Part shown: one piece after another, positions 1 to 7,171 of the stretch
Layout: every line of letters starts with the position of its first letter
Numbering within the stretch: position 1 is the stretch's first letter
DNA from: Asticcacaulis sp.
GTDB taxonomy: Bacteria; Pseudomonadota; Alphaproteobacteria; Caulobacterales; Caulobacteraceae
Length of the DNA stretch: 10,000 nt
Assembly: GCF_020217185.1 (NCBI RefSeq)
Contig: NZ_JAIWNX010000258.1
Location: forward strand, 1 to 10,000
Direction: 5' to 3'
Position numbers and translations under genes: made by a program
The notes under the pieces: model-generated
What the model saw: only the letters and a program-made list of their open reading frames with translations
What the model was told of the DNA's origin: nothing
Databases searched by the model: none

Positions 1-1521
1 CTGCCCGTTGCTGTAGCCCGGCTCGATCTTCACCGCCGTATGGGTTTTCGAGGTCGTCGCCCCGCCGATCAGCAGCGGAATGTCAAAGCCCTGACGCTGC
101 ATTTCGCGCGCCACAAACACCATTTCATCCAGCGACGGCGTGATCAGGCCCGAAAGGCCGATCATATCGACCTTGTGCTTCTTGGCCTCTTCGAGGATGC
201 GATCAGCAGGCACCATGACCCCCAGATCGACGACCTCGTAATTGTTACATTGCAGGACCACGCCGACGATGTTCTTGCCGATATCGTGGACGTCACCCTT
301 GACCGTAGCCATCAGGATCTTGCCCGCCGACTGATGCTCGGCGCCGTCTTTTTCGGCCTCCATGAAGGGCATGAGGTACGCCACCGACTGCTTCATGACC
401 CGGGCGGATTTGACCACCTGCGGCAGGAACATCTTGCCCGCCCCGAACAGGTCGCCAACGACGTTCATCCCGGCCATCAGCGGCCCTTCGATAACGTGCA
501 GCGGGCGCTCAGCCTGTTGCCGCGCCTCTTCGGTATCGGCTTCGATAAATTCGGTGATGCCGTGGACCAGGGCGTGTTTCAGGCGGTCTTCGACGGTGCC
601 TTCACGCCAGGCCAGTGTCTTCGCCTCAACCTGCCCCTTCTCGCCCTTGTACTTCGGGGCCAGATCGACCAGCCATTCGGTATTGCTGACATTGTGGCGC
701 TGGGGCCGGTTCAAAATAACGTCTTCGACCGCTTCGCGCAGTTCGGCGTCGATATCGTCATAGACTGGCAGGTCGCCGGCATTGACGATGCCCATATCCA
801 TGCCGGCCTTGATGGCATGGTACAAAAATACCGAGTGGATGGCGCGGCGCACCGGCTCATTGCCCCGGAAGGAGAAGCTGACGTTCGACACGCCGCCCGA
901 TATACGCGCATAGGGCAGGGTCTGCTTGATGGTGCGCGTCGCTTCGATAAAGTCCACGGCGTAGTTGTCATGTTCCTCGATCCCCGTCGCCACGGCGAAG
1001 ATATTGGGGTCGAAAATGATGTCTTCGGGCGGGAAACCCACCTCGCCCACGAGGATGTTGTAGGCGCGGGTACAGATGTCGATCTTGCGCGCCGCTGTAT
1101 CGGCCTGACCCACCTCGTCAAAGGCCATGACCACCACCGCCGCGCCGTATTTCAGGCACTCGCGGGCGTGGTGGCGGAAGATGTCCTCGCCCTCCTTCAT
1201 CGAGATGGAGTTGACGATGGCCTTGCCCTGCACGCACTTCAGACCCGCCTCGATCACCTCCCACTTCGACGAGTCTATCATCACCGGCACACGCGCGATA
1301 TCGGGTTCGGCGGCCAGCAGGTTGAGGAAGGTCGTCATGGCCTTGACCGCATCGAGCAGGCCTTCGTCCATATTGATGTCGATGATCTGCGCCCCGGCCT
1401 CCACCTGCTGACGCGCCACATCGAGCGCGGCGGTGTAGTTGCCTTCGACGATCAGCTTACGGAACTTGGCCGAGCCCGTGACATTGGTACGTTCGCCGAT
1501 ATTGATGAAGGTGGGGGTCAT
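1..1521 (-). CDS. metH: Methionine synthase, second subunit (pterin- and B12-binding part), partial: C-terminus beyond left edge
   Basis: This is the C-terminal part of cobalamin-dependent methionine synthase, which moves the methyl group of 5-methyl-THF via methylcobalamin to homocysteine. 507 residues are visible. The start [20 protein letters not shown] is the classic opening of the pterin-binding domain (about residues 1-270). The B12 cap helices follow, then the cobalamin domain with [10 protein letters not shown]; its DxHxxG histidine, the lower axial cobalt ligand, is residue 412. [13 protein letters not shown] comes after that, and the frame is still open at base 1 ([14 protein letters not shown]). 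The rest of the B12 domain and the reactivation domain would lie outside the window. The protein begins where the homocysteine domain would normally be fused, so the enzyme is split; the missing half is at 3315-4379. The start is fixed by an in-frame stop eight codons upstream. Its Shine-Dalgarno is weak and the upstream gene ends 2 bases before it (TAA-TT-ATG), which suggests translational coupling. Confidence 0.95.
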   Translation of the reverse strand, partial: MTPTFINIGERTNVTGSAKFRKLIVEGNYTAALDVARQQVEAGAQIIDINMDEGLLDAVKAMTTFLNLLAAEPDIARVPVMIDSSKWEVIEAGLKCVQGKAIVNSISMKEGEDIFRHHARECLKYGAAVVVMAFDEVGQADTAARKIDICTRAYNILVGEVGFPPEDIIFDPNIFAVATGIEEHDNYAVDFIEATRTIKQTLPYARISGGVSNVSFSFRGNEPVRRAIHSVFLYHAIKAGMDMGIVNAGDLPVYDDIDAELREAVEDVILNRPQRHNVSNTEWLVDLAPKYKGEKGQVEAKTLAWREGTVEDRLKHALVHGITEFIEADTEEARQQAERPLHVIEGPLMAGMNVVGDLFGAGKMFLPQVVKSARVMKQSVAYLMPFMEAEKDGAEHQSAGKILMATVKGDVHDIGKNIVGVVLQCNNYEVVDLGVMVPADRILEEAKKHKVDMIGLSGLITPSLDEMVFVAREMQRQGFDIPLLIGGATTSKTHTAVKIEPGYSNGQ

Positions 1522-1523
1522 AA

Positions 1524-1784
1524 TTAAGCTTCTATTTCTTTTTTATGAATCAGCACCTTATATTCGTTTTTATATTCATCACCAACGCTTAAATCGTCCA
1601 AATCGTCCGCTAAAAGAGGGATAATTTTTGATTCTTCAGAAACTCCCGAAGACGAAACCCAAGTGAAATCTACAAGTGCAAAAACAGCTACAGGTGCATA
1701 CTCCCCAGGACTCGTTTCTATGAACCAGTCAGTAGCAGCAGTAATGCTACGTATAGCCTTGATGTAATACTTTGAATCGCTCAT
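1524..1784 (-). CDS. Small AT-rich hypothetical protein (86 residues) between the metH halves
   Basis: I do not recognise this protein. The ATG at 1784 is preceded by a strong GGAGG five bases upstream; two GTG codons just before it are less likely starts. The product is soluble-looking: an aromatic-rich first half ([36 protein letters not shown]) that could be beta strands, an acidic stretch ([13 protein letters not shown]), and a basic/acidic tail (HKKEIEA). There is no signal peptide or membrane segment. By hand count the gene is about 38 % GC, far below its neighbours, and uses AT-rich codons (ATA, TTA, AAA), which suggests recent acquisition. It lies 21 bases after the preceding stop and ends 2 bases before metH, so it is probably co-transcribed and coupled. 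The strong ribosome site supports real expression. Confidence 0.65.
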   Translation of the reverse strand: MSDSKYYIKAIRSITAATDWFIETSPGEYAPVAVFALVDFTWVSSSGVSEESKIIPLLADDLDDLSVGDEYKNEYKVLIHKKEIEA

Positions 1785-1805
1785 CACCACCTCCGCTCTT
1801 TCACC

Positions 1806-2198
1806 TTAATCGTCTTTTACGGGCGTAATATCAAGATCGGAAACATGGGCCGCCAGTCGCCGCAGCGCCGGTTCGAGCAGGCCCTGTGCGTGCACGCGCA
1901 CCAGCGGCGTATCGATCCACCGCGCCTGCGCCAGCCAGCCGTGGATATGCAGCAACAGGGCATTGGGCGTCGAGGCGTGGACGGCAGCACTCAGTTGCGC
2001 CCAGTCCGGCGGGTTGGGCACAGTTGAGGCCACGGCGGCAAAGGCCGCATCACTCAGGCGGTATTCGGTCAGGACCAGCGTCAGCTCATCATAGAACGGC
2101 TGATCGACGCTCAGCTCGTCCGGCGTGACGTCTTTCAGCACATCGGCGGCGATCCGCAGACGGTCGGACCAGTTGTCGGGAAGAGGATTTAGGGTCAT
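1806..2198 (-). CDS. Hypothetical protein (130 residues)
   Basis: I do not recognise this family. The reading frame is intact and has the GC-rich codon use of its neighbours. The ATG at 2198 has an AGGAG about 11 bases upstream, a little distant. The product is predicted mainly alpha-helical and soluble, with no signal peptide, no membrane span and no cysteines. Tryptophans recur in short motifs (DNWSDRL, PPDWAQL, HGWLAQARW), and the second half contains LLLHIHGWLAQ and an amphipathic helix around LLEPALRRLAAHV. It sits between the Ddl homologue and the AT-rich orphan gene in the same orientation. A pair of palindromic repeats fills the 119-base gap before it, so it may not be on the same full-length transcript as the genes upstream. 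No function is assigned. Confidence 0.75.
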   Translation of the reverse strand: MTLNPLPDNWSDRLRIAADVLKDVTPDELSVDQPFYDELTLVLTEYRLSDAAFAAVASTVPNPPDWAQLSAAVHASTPNALLLHIHGWLAQARWIDTPLVRVHAQGLLEPALRRLAAHVSDLDITPVKDD

Positions 2199-2210
2199 TG
2201 GCCTGTTTTC

Positions 2211-2267
2211 TCCTCCCTGCGCGAAGCGTGGGGAGGGGGACCGCGAAGCGGTGGAGGGGGAAGACTC
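2211..2267. repeat. REP-like palindromic element A, with GANTC site
   Basis: This GC-rich intergenic element has two stem-loops in tandem. The first has CCTCCC/GGGAGG arms around a GCGAAGC-type core (about 2212-2236), and the second is ACCGC-GAA-GCGGT at 2240-2252. A GGAGGGGG tract and a GACTC (GANTC) site at 2263-2267 follow. The order of parts (CTCC-CCC hairpin, GGGGGACCGC, second hairpin, AGGGGG) matches element B at 4386-4437, so these are two members of one family. It lies wholly between genes, just after the Ddl homologue's stop. Confidence 0.6.
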
Positions 2268-2285
2268 AGATCGTAGTTGCGGGCG

Positions 2286-2315
2286 CTACACCCCACCCTA
2301 AGCGCAGGAAGGGGA
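2286..2315. repeat. Degenerate inverted copy (A') of element A
   Basis: Read on the minus strand, this segment (TTCCTGCGCTTAGGGTGGGG) resembles the first hairpin of element A (CTCCCTGCGCGAAGCGTGGGG). The two copies therefore lie head-to-head in the gap and could pair into one long imperfect stem. For minus-strand transcription this stem would lie between the Ddl homologue and the 130-residue gene and could attenuate the transcript or protect its 3' end. The copy is diverged, so confidence is moderate. Confidence 0.4.
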
Positions 2316-2317
2316 AA

Positions 2318-3307
2318 CTATTTCCCCGCCCGCCTGACCGCAATATCGACCTGACCGTGCAGGAAATCGACAAAGCCAATCCCCTGCGCCGCCAGCGCCT
2401 TGGGGTAGAGCGACGAGGCCGTCATACCGGGCAGGGTGTTGGTTTCGATAAACACCGGGCCCTTATCCGAGACGATGAAATCCGACCGCGTATAGCCCCG
2501 GCACGACAGCGCCTTATGCGCCGCGATGGCCAGCCGCTGAATCTCCGCCATCACCTCCGGTGCAAAGCGCGCGGGGCAGATTTCCTGCGTCTTGTTGGAC
2601 AGATATTTGGAGTGGTAATCAAAGGCCCCACGGTCGGGGATGATCTCGATGGGCGGCAGGGCAATCAGCGACCCGTCGGCCTGCTCCAGCACGGCGCAGG
2701 TGGCCTCGGCCCCCGTCACAAACGGCTCGATCAGATAGGGCTGCTCTTTGGCGGCTTCGCGCACCGCCACAAGGTCATTGGTCGAATTGACGAAGATCAG
2801 GCCGAAGCTCGACCCATCCTGCGCCGGCTTGGCGACCAGCTTGCCATACTCGGCGAAGGCGTCATCAAGGTCACTGAGCGCAATGCCTGCCGGGGACGGC
2901 ACACCGGCGCAGGCGGCAAAGCGCTTGGCCGACACCTTATCGAAGGCCAGATGCGAAGCCGCCGAACCGGAGCCGGTGAAGGGCACACCCCTCGCCTCGC
3001 ACTTGACCTGAAACTCGCCATTTTCAGCAATGCCGCCATGCAGGCCAAGGATCAGCACGCGGTCTTCGGCGGCGGCACGATCCAGCGCCTGATCAATGGT
3101 CCCCAGATCGTGGCCATCGGCACGGAAGGGCACCTCGAACGGCCGCTGATGGCCCAGAAGCGCGAGTGACGAGGCCTCATAGACGTGATTGTCCTCGTCC
3201 CAGAACCACAGATCGGCTTCGGGCAGGGCCTTGTGCAGGGACTGGGTGGTGGCGACGGCCACCAGACGTTCGCGGCTCAGGCCGCCGAAAAGCAGGGTCA
3301 GACGCAT
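2318..3307 (-). CDS. D-alanine--D-alanine ligase family protein (ATP-grasp)
   Basis: The 329-residue length is slightly above E. coli DdlB (306). Ddl makes the D-Ala-D-Ala dipeptide of peptidoglycan in the cytoplasm using ATP. The visible motifs run in the canonical order: GGLSRER (8-14, with the substrate-binding Glu), LHGGIAENGEFQ (89-100), the ATP-grasp KPAQDGSSFG (150-159), the omega-loop FDYHSKY (219-225) with the tyrosine typical of D-Ala specificity, RSDF (254-257), and the metal-binding ETNTLPGMT (268-276). No key residue is missing. The first motif continues LVAV where DdlB has EVSL. The start ATG has GAGG five bases upstream and lies 7 bases after the metH1 stop, so the two genes are probably co-translated. 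Its place inside a methionine operon is odd, because alphaproteobacterial ddl usually sits with murC, murB and ftsQ. It may be a second Ddl or a relative with another dipeptide product. Confidence 0.88.
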   Translation of the reverse strand: MRLTLLFGGLSRERLVAVATTQSLHKALPEADLWFWDEDNHVYEASSLALLGHQRPFEVPFRADGHDLGTIDQALDRAAAEDRVLILGLHGGIAENGEFQVKCEARGVPFTGSGSAASHLAFDKVSAKRFAACAGVPSPAGIALSDLDDAFAEYGKLVAKPAQDGSSFGLIFVNSTNDLVAVREAAKEQPYLIEPFVTGAEATCAVLEQADGSLIALPPIEIIPDRGAFDYHSKYLSNKTQEICPARFAPEVMAEIQRLAIAAHKALSCRGYTRSDFIVSDKGPVFIETNTLPGMTASSLYPKALAAQGIGFVDFLHGQVDIAVRRAGK

Positions 3308-3314
3308 AACAACC

Positions 3315-4379
3315 TCAATTCAGTTCGAACGGTTCAAGGCCAGACAGGCGCAGGGCGCGGGGGCGCTCCGGCGGGACGCGCGGCGCAAAGCCGCGCACCT
3401 CATCGGCGACGTGTTTGATATGGTCGGGCGTCGTGCCGCAGCAGCCACCCAGTATGTTGACCAGCCCGTCCTTGGCCCATTCGTGCAGTTCGTGCGCCGT
3501 TTCGTGCGGCTGCTCGTCATACTGGCCCATGGCGTTGGGCAGGCCGGCATTGGGATAGGCGGCGACCAGCGTATCGGCCACGCGCGCCAGTTCGGCAATG
3601 TGCGGACGCATCAGGTCGGCCCCAAGCGCGCAGTTAAAGCCGATAGCAAACGGTTTGGCGTGCTTCACCGAGTTCCAGAAGGCCTCCGCCGTCTGCCCGC
3701 TGAGGGTACGTCCCGAACGGTCGGTAATGGTGCCCGAAATCCAGATCGGCAGCTTGTCCAGCCCCTCGTCCTCAAGGTCCATAATCGCTTTCAGCGCCGC
3801 CTTGCAGTTCAGCGTGTCGGTGATGGTCTCAACCAGATAGAGGTCCACCCCACCCTCGTTCAGGGCGCGGATCTGCTGCTTATAGGCCGCATAGACCTGA
3901 TCGAAGGTGACGCTGCGCGCCCCCGGATCGTTCACGTCCGACGACATGGACAGCATCTTGTTCAGCGGCCCGATCGAGCCCGCCACAAAGCGCGGCTTTT
4001 CCGGCTCCTTCGCCGTCCAGGCATCGGCGGCGGCGCGCGCCAGCTTCGCCCCTTCGTAATTGATGTCCCAGCAGGCCTGCGCATCGAGGTGGTAGTCGTC
4101 CATGGCAATGGTCGTCGCCGAGAAGGTATTGGTCTCGGAAATATCAGCCCCGGCCGCATAGTATTGATTGTGCAGGTCGGTGATGATGTCCGGGCGGGTC
4201 AGGCACAGGATGTCGTTATTGCCCTTCATCTGACCGACATGGTCCTTGAAGCGCTCACCGCGAAAATCCTGCTCATCGAGGCCACGCCGCTGGATCATCA
4301 CGCCCCACGATCCGTCGAGGATGAGGATGCGTTCCTTGGCGGCGGCTTTCAGCGTGTCAATGCGGTCCTGACGGGTCAT
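3315..4379 (-). CDS. metH: Methionine synthase, first subunit (homocysteine-binding domain)
   Basis: This 354-residue protein is the zinc-dependent homocysteine S-methyltransferase domain of cobalamin-dependent methionine synthase, encoded as a separate polypeptide. The opening (ILILDGSWGVMIQRRGLDE) and ADISETNTFSAT match the MetH N-terminal barrel. The three zinc cysteines are present: Cys250 in GFNCALG, and Cys313 and Cys314 in GGCCGTTP, close to E. coli positions 247, 310 and 311. The chain ends soon after the barrel (FAPRVPPERP), where a full-length MetH would continue into the pterin domain, so it must work with the protein at 1-1521. I chose the ATG at 4379 because AAGGAG lies 6 bases upstream and it matches the family start; a GTG/ATG-type extension to 4415 would run through a repeat element. 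The other half of the enzyme begins only after three intervening genes. Confidence 0.95.
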   Translation of the reverse strand: MTRQDRIDTLKAAAKERILILDGSWGVMIQRRGLDEQDFRGERFKDHVGQMKGNNDILCLTRPDIITDLHNQYYAAGADISETNTFSATTIAMDDYHLDAQACWDINYEGAKLARAAADAWTAKEPEKPRFVAGSIGPLNKMLSMSSDVNDPGARSVTFDQVYAAYKQQIRALNEGGVDLYLVETITDTLNCKAALKAIMDLEDEGLDKLPIWISGTITDRSGRTLSGQTAEAFWNSVKHAKPFAIGFNCALGADLMRPHIAELARVADTLVAAYPNAGLPNAMGQYDEQPHETAHELHEWAKDGLVNILGGCCGTTPDHIKHVADEVRGFAPRVPPERPRALRLSGLEPFELN

Positions 4380-4385
4380 ATCTGT

Positions 4386-4437
4386 CTCCTTCCCCCCTGA
4401 TGTCAGGGGGGACACCGCCGGAATCGGCGGAGGGGGG
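4386..4437. repeat. REP-like palindromic element B, with GANTC site
   Basis: Two tandem stem-loops are visible: CCCCCCTGA / TCAGGGGGG (4392-4400 and 4403-4411, perfect 9 bp arms) and CCGCCG-GAAT-CGGCGG (4415-4430). A G-tract follows. The second loop contains GAATC (4421-4425), a GANTC site. The layout matches element A. It lies immediately upstream of the metH1 ribosome-binding site and could fold in the leader of that gene. Confidence 0.65.
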
Positions 4438-4455
4438 TTACACTGGCGGGTTTAA

Positions 4456-4515
4456 CCCCACCGTCTTCGAAGCCTTGCGGCCTCGAATCCACCTCCCCTG
4501 AAATCAGGGGAGGCG
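4456..4515. repeat. REP-like palindromic element C, inverted relative to B, with GANTC site
   Basis: A perfect 10 bp palindrome, CCTCCCCTGA / TCAGGGGAGG (4492-4501 and 4504-4513), is joined to a second stem TTCGAAGCC / GGCCTCGAA (4466-4474 and 4479-4487, one mismatch). GAATC lies at 4485-4489. Read on the minus strand, the order of parts is the same as in element B, so B and C form an inverted pair filling the gap between the methyltransferase and metH1. On the minus strand C directly follows the methyltransferase stop codon and could serve as an mRNA 3' stem. Confidence 0.65.
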
Positions 4516-4522
4516 AAGCTTA

Positions 4523-5245
4523 TCAGCGCTTCCGCAGAAGCAGGTTCAGTTCGCTGTTCCATTCCGGCGGCAGCAGGGCCAGCGGGCTGGAGCGGCGCTT
4601 TTGGATCACAAAGTGCGCCTTCACGCGCGCCAGCAGATCGCAATAATCAAAGCCCAGATGATGCGGGTAGTAGCCCCCGCCGCCTTCAAAGTCCACGCGC
4701 AAGCGCTCGAAACGGAGATCGCCGCGCGCCGCCTGCGCGATACGATCACGGTCCGTGTCGAAATCCGCCCGCCGACGCCCGCGGAACCAACCCTTTACCC
4801 ACGCCACCGGCCCCGTCTCGACCGGCACGCCGATAATCAGCACGCCATCGGGCTTCAAAAGCCGGTGCATCTGAGCCAGCGCCGCCTCCGTCTCCTCCGG
4901 TGGCAGGTGCTCGAACACCTCCAGACAGAAGATCGCGTCCGCACTCGCATCGGCAATCCCCTCGATCCCGGCCACCACCGTCACGCCGCTCAGCGCGCCG
5001 ACATGGGCCACCGCCTGCGCCCGCAACTGCGGCGACGGCTCAAAGCAAATGACCTCGCCGTCGGGACAGGCCTGATTTAGCTGCCGCGCCAGTTCACCAT
5101 CGCCCGCACCGTAGTCGATACTGAGCGCCGGACGCCGACCGTTCAGCAGGGCAATCGCCTCCTCGAAGCGCTTGCGTTGCAGATAGCGCTTGAACGGATT
5201 GGGGTCCGCCCGCGTAATCGAAGCGTAGTCGGGTTGAATAGACAT
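4523..5245 (-). CDS. Class I SAM-dependent methyltransferase, substrate unknown
   Basis: This 240-residue Rossmann-fold methyltransferase has motif I as SIDYGAGDGEL (residues 42-52), the acidic ribose-binding residue in FEP (68-70), motif II/III as AIFCLEVFEHLP (104-115), and a fourth strand GVLIIGVP (134-141). The FEHLP signature is typical of the UbiE/Methyltransf_11-type group acting on small molecules or lipids. The C-terminal part (about 145-240) is basic, with a GGGGYYPHHLGFDY segment that may shape the acceptor site. No membrane segment is seen. It starts 10 bases after the metF stop with a weak ribosome site, which suggests coupling to metF. The position within a methionine/SAM-cycle operon fits an enzyme that consumes SAM and yields SAH, but the acceptor cannot be read from the sequence. 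Confidence 0.85.
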   Translation of the reverse strand: MSIQPDYASITRADPNPFKRYLQRKRFEEAIALLNGRRPALSIDYGAGDGELARQLNQACPDGEVICFEPSPQLRAQAVAHVGALSGVTVVAGIEGIADASADAIFCLEVFEHLPPEETEAALAQMHRLLKPDGVLIIGVPVETGPVAWVKGWFRGRRRADFDTDRDRIAQAARGDLRFERLRVDFEGGGGYYPHHLGFDYCDLLARVKAHFVIQKRRSSPLALLPPEWNSELNLLLRKR

Positions 5246-5255
5246 GAGAAGGCAA

Positions 5256-6182
5256 TCAGGCGGCGGTCGGCTGACCGTCCCTTAGACCCAGAACGCGACA
5301 GATGGAATAGACCAGTTCGGCCCGGTTGAGCGTGTAGAAGTGAAAATGGTTCACCCCTTCGCGCTCCAGCCCCAGCACCTGCTCGACCGCCACGGCAGAC
5401 GCCAGCAGTTTGCGCGTCTCCGCATCGTCATCGAGGCCTTGGAAAAGCTCTTGCAGCCAGTCGGGCACCGCGGCTTCGCAGGCCGCCGCCATCTTGCGCA
5501 GGCCCTTGAAATTGGTGACCGGCATGATGCCCGGCGTCAGATCAATCTGAATGCCCGCATCGGCCACGGCATCGCGAAAGCGCAGGAAGGTTTCCGGCTC
5601 AAAGAAGAACTGGCTGATGCCGCGCGTCGCCCCGGCATCGACCTTCTGACGCAGCACGTCGAGATCAAAGTCCAGAGACGGCGACTGCGGGTGCTTTTCC
5701 GGGTAGACACCGACGCTGACCTCAAAATCGCCGATGCGGCGGATGGCGGCCGTCAGCTCCGTGGCGTTCTGATAGCCGTCCGGGCGCGGCGTGTACTGGC
5801 CGTCCTGAAGCCCGCCGGGCGGGTCGCCACGCAGGGCCACGATGTGGCGCACCCCGGCGTTCCAGTATTCGCGGATGACCTCATCGACCTCTTCGCGTGA
5901 CGCCTCGACGCAGGTCAGGTGCGCAGCGGGTTTCAGCGCGGTTTCGTCCAGTATGCGCTTCACCGTGCGGTGGGTACGCTCGCGCGTCGAACCGCCCGCC
6001 CCATAGGTGACCGAGACGAAGCTGGGGTTCAGCGGCTCAAGGCGGCGGATGGCGCCCCACAGGCTCTCTTCCATCTCCGCCGACTTGGGCGGGAAGAACT
6101 CAAACGACACATTAAGGTGCGACGCCCCGGCGCGGACCGAGCGGGCAATGGCGGACTGAACAAAGGCGGGCGGCGGAGCCAT
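5256..6182 (-). CDS. metF: 5,10-methylenetetrahydrofolate reductase
   Basis: MetF is a cytoplasmic flavoprotein that reduces 5,10-methylene-THF to 5-methyl-THF, the methyl donor for MetH. The 308-residue length is normal for the bacterial enzyme. Motifs run in order along the TIM barrel: SFEFFPPK (26-33, with the catalytic Glu), VTYGAGGSTRERT (58-70), ALRGDPP (116-122), VGVYPEKH (147-154), GATRGISQFFF (174-184), PGIMPV (217-222) and HFHFYTLNRAE (279-289). The ATG at 6182 lies 33 bases after the regulator's stop. Its ribosome site is weak (AGAGA), and an N-terminal extension of about 23 residues precedes the first conserved strand. Neighbours on both sides belong to the same methyl cycle, so it is probably co-transcribed with and controlled by the upstream regulator. 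Confidence 0.96.
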   Translation of the reverse strand: MAPPPAFVQSAIARSVRAGASHLNVSFEFFPPKSAEMEESLWGAIRRLEPLNPSFVSVTYGAGGSTRERTHRTVKRILDETALKPAAHLTCVEASREEVDEVIREYWNAGVRHIVALRGDPPGGLQDGQYTPRPDGYQNATELTAAIRRIGDFEVSVGVYPEKHPQSPSLDFDLDVLRQKVDAGATRGISQFFFEPETFLRFRDAVADAGIQIDLTPGIMPVTNFKGLRKMAAACEAAVPDWLQELFQGLDDDAETRKLLASAVAVEQVLGLEREGVNHFHFYTLNRAELVYSICRVLGLRDGQPTAA

Positions 6183-6215
6183 AGGCGTATTCTCTGTAGC
6201 GTTTTATGGGGTGTA

Positions 6216-7166
6216 TCAGGCTTTTTGCATCAGCCAGATGCGCACGGTCAGACCGGGCTCCTGATGCGGCGGCAGGGACAGGCTGCGCAGGGCCTTAAGC
6301 CCGGCCACCTTCTGCCAGTGGCCCATATCGTCATCACCGATGCCGAGGCGACGGTGCTGATATTCGTCGCGCATGATCTCCAGCCGGTGCGGCGCGAAAT
6401 CGACGATCAGCAGGCGGCCGCCGGGTTTCAGCAGCCGCGCCGCCTCTTTCAGCGCCTGCCCCGGATCGGGCAGGAAGTGCAGCACCTGATGGATGACGAC
6501 CAGATCGGCGCTCTGACCATTGAGCCGGGTGGCGAGGATGTCGCCGTGGCGGAAATCAATGCCGCTCAGGCCCGCCTCGCGCGTGCGGGCGCGGGCGATG
6601 TTGAGCATCTGCTGCGACAGGTCGAGCCCGATGGCGTATTGCGCGTTCGGCGCCAGCAGGCTGAGCATCCGACCCGACCCGGTGCCCAGATCGACGATGG
6701 TTTCGACCGGCGCATCCCCCACCAGCGACTGAATGGCCGTCTCGACCTCGGCATCATCGACATAGTGCGAGCGGATCTGATCCCATACCGGGGCGATATT
6801 CTCAAAATAGCCCTGCGCCGCCTCAAGCCGCTGACCGCGCACCTCTTCCAGCGCCCGCAGATCGGCGCTGTTTTCATCACCCAGCGCGCTCAACACCGAG
6901 TCAATCAAAGGCGTCAGGGCCGGATGCTCACTCAGGCGATAGAAGACCCAGGCCCCGTCCGGAAAACGGTCAATCACCCCGGCCTCATTCATCAGCTTGA
7001 GGTGGCGCGAGATACGCGGCTGACTCTGATTGAGAATCCGCACCAATTCCATGACAGACAGTTCTTCATGCGCTAAAAGACGCAAAAGACGCAGACGTGT
7101 GGGTTCCCCCATCGCCTTTAACGCCTCCAGCAGCGCCGCTTCGCCCAGTATGTCGCTCGATTTCAT
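6216..7166 (-). CDS. sahR: ArsR-family regulator fused to a SAM-methyltransferase domain (SahR-like)
   Basis: The 316-residue protein has two parts. Residues 1-82 form an ArsR-type winged helix: GEPTRLRLLRLLAHEELSV, then the recognition helix QSQPRISRHLKLM (47-59) and a wing with GAWVFYRL. It lacks the metal-binding ELCVCDL cysteines of arsenic and zinc sensors. Residues about 110-316 form a class I methyltransferase fold: VDLGTGSG (148-155), LDLS (171-174), HGD (197-199), DLVVIHQVLHFL (211-222) and LLKPGGRLLIVDF. This architecture is known for regulators of methionine and SAM-cycle genes thought to sense S-adenosylhomocysteine; the gene name rests on architecture, context and the dyad at 7172-7193. 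Enzymatic activity is not implied. The ATG at 7166 fits the fold; there is no Shine-Dalgarno before it, so it may be leaderless. A TTG at 7229 would add 21 unlikely residues across the operator. Confidence 0.85.
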   Translation of the reverse strand: MKSSDILGEAALLEALKAMGEPTRLRLLRLLAHEELSVMELVRILNQSQPRISRHLKLMNEAGVIDRFPDGAWVFYRLSEHPALTPLIDSVLSALGDENSADLRALEEVRGQRLEAAQGYFENIAPVWDQIRSHYVDDAEVETAIQSLVGDAPVETIVDLGTGSGRMLSLLAPNAQYAIGLDLSQQMLNIARARTREAGLSGIDFRHGDILATRLNGQSADLVVIHQVLHFLPDPGQALKEAARLLKPGGRLLIVDFAPHRLEIMRDEYQHRRLGIGDDDMGHWQKVAGLKALRSLSLPPHQEPGLTVRIWLMQKA

Positions 7167-7171
7167 ATAAC

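Noticed and set aside
40..1527. Long plus-strand open frame (about 495 codons) opposite metH
   Set aside because: It is the antisense of a highly conserved methionine synthase frame; its translation is rich in His, Arg and Asp with no recognisable motifs, as expected of a high-GC shadow frame.
2198..3169. Plus-strand open frame opposite the Ddl homologue
   Set aside because: The minus strand carries all Ddl motifs in order; this frame shows only low-complexity Arg/Gly-rich sequence and runs through the palindromic repeats.
3189..4400. Plus-strand open frame (about 403 codons) opposite metH1
   Set aside because: Shadow of the homocysteine-binding domain, which has its zinc cysteines intact on the minus strand.
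4380..4522. Ordinary terminator for the methyltransferase gene
   Set aside because: The strong GC stems lack a following T-run on either strand and share their layout with another intergenic element, so repeat elements are the better description.
5919..7076. Plus-strand open frame opposite metF and the regulator
   Set aside because: It spans parts of two well-supported minus-strand genes and has no family features.
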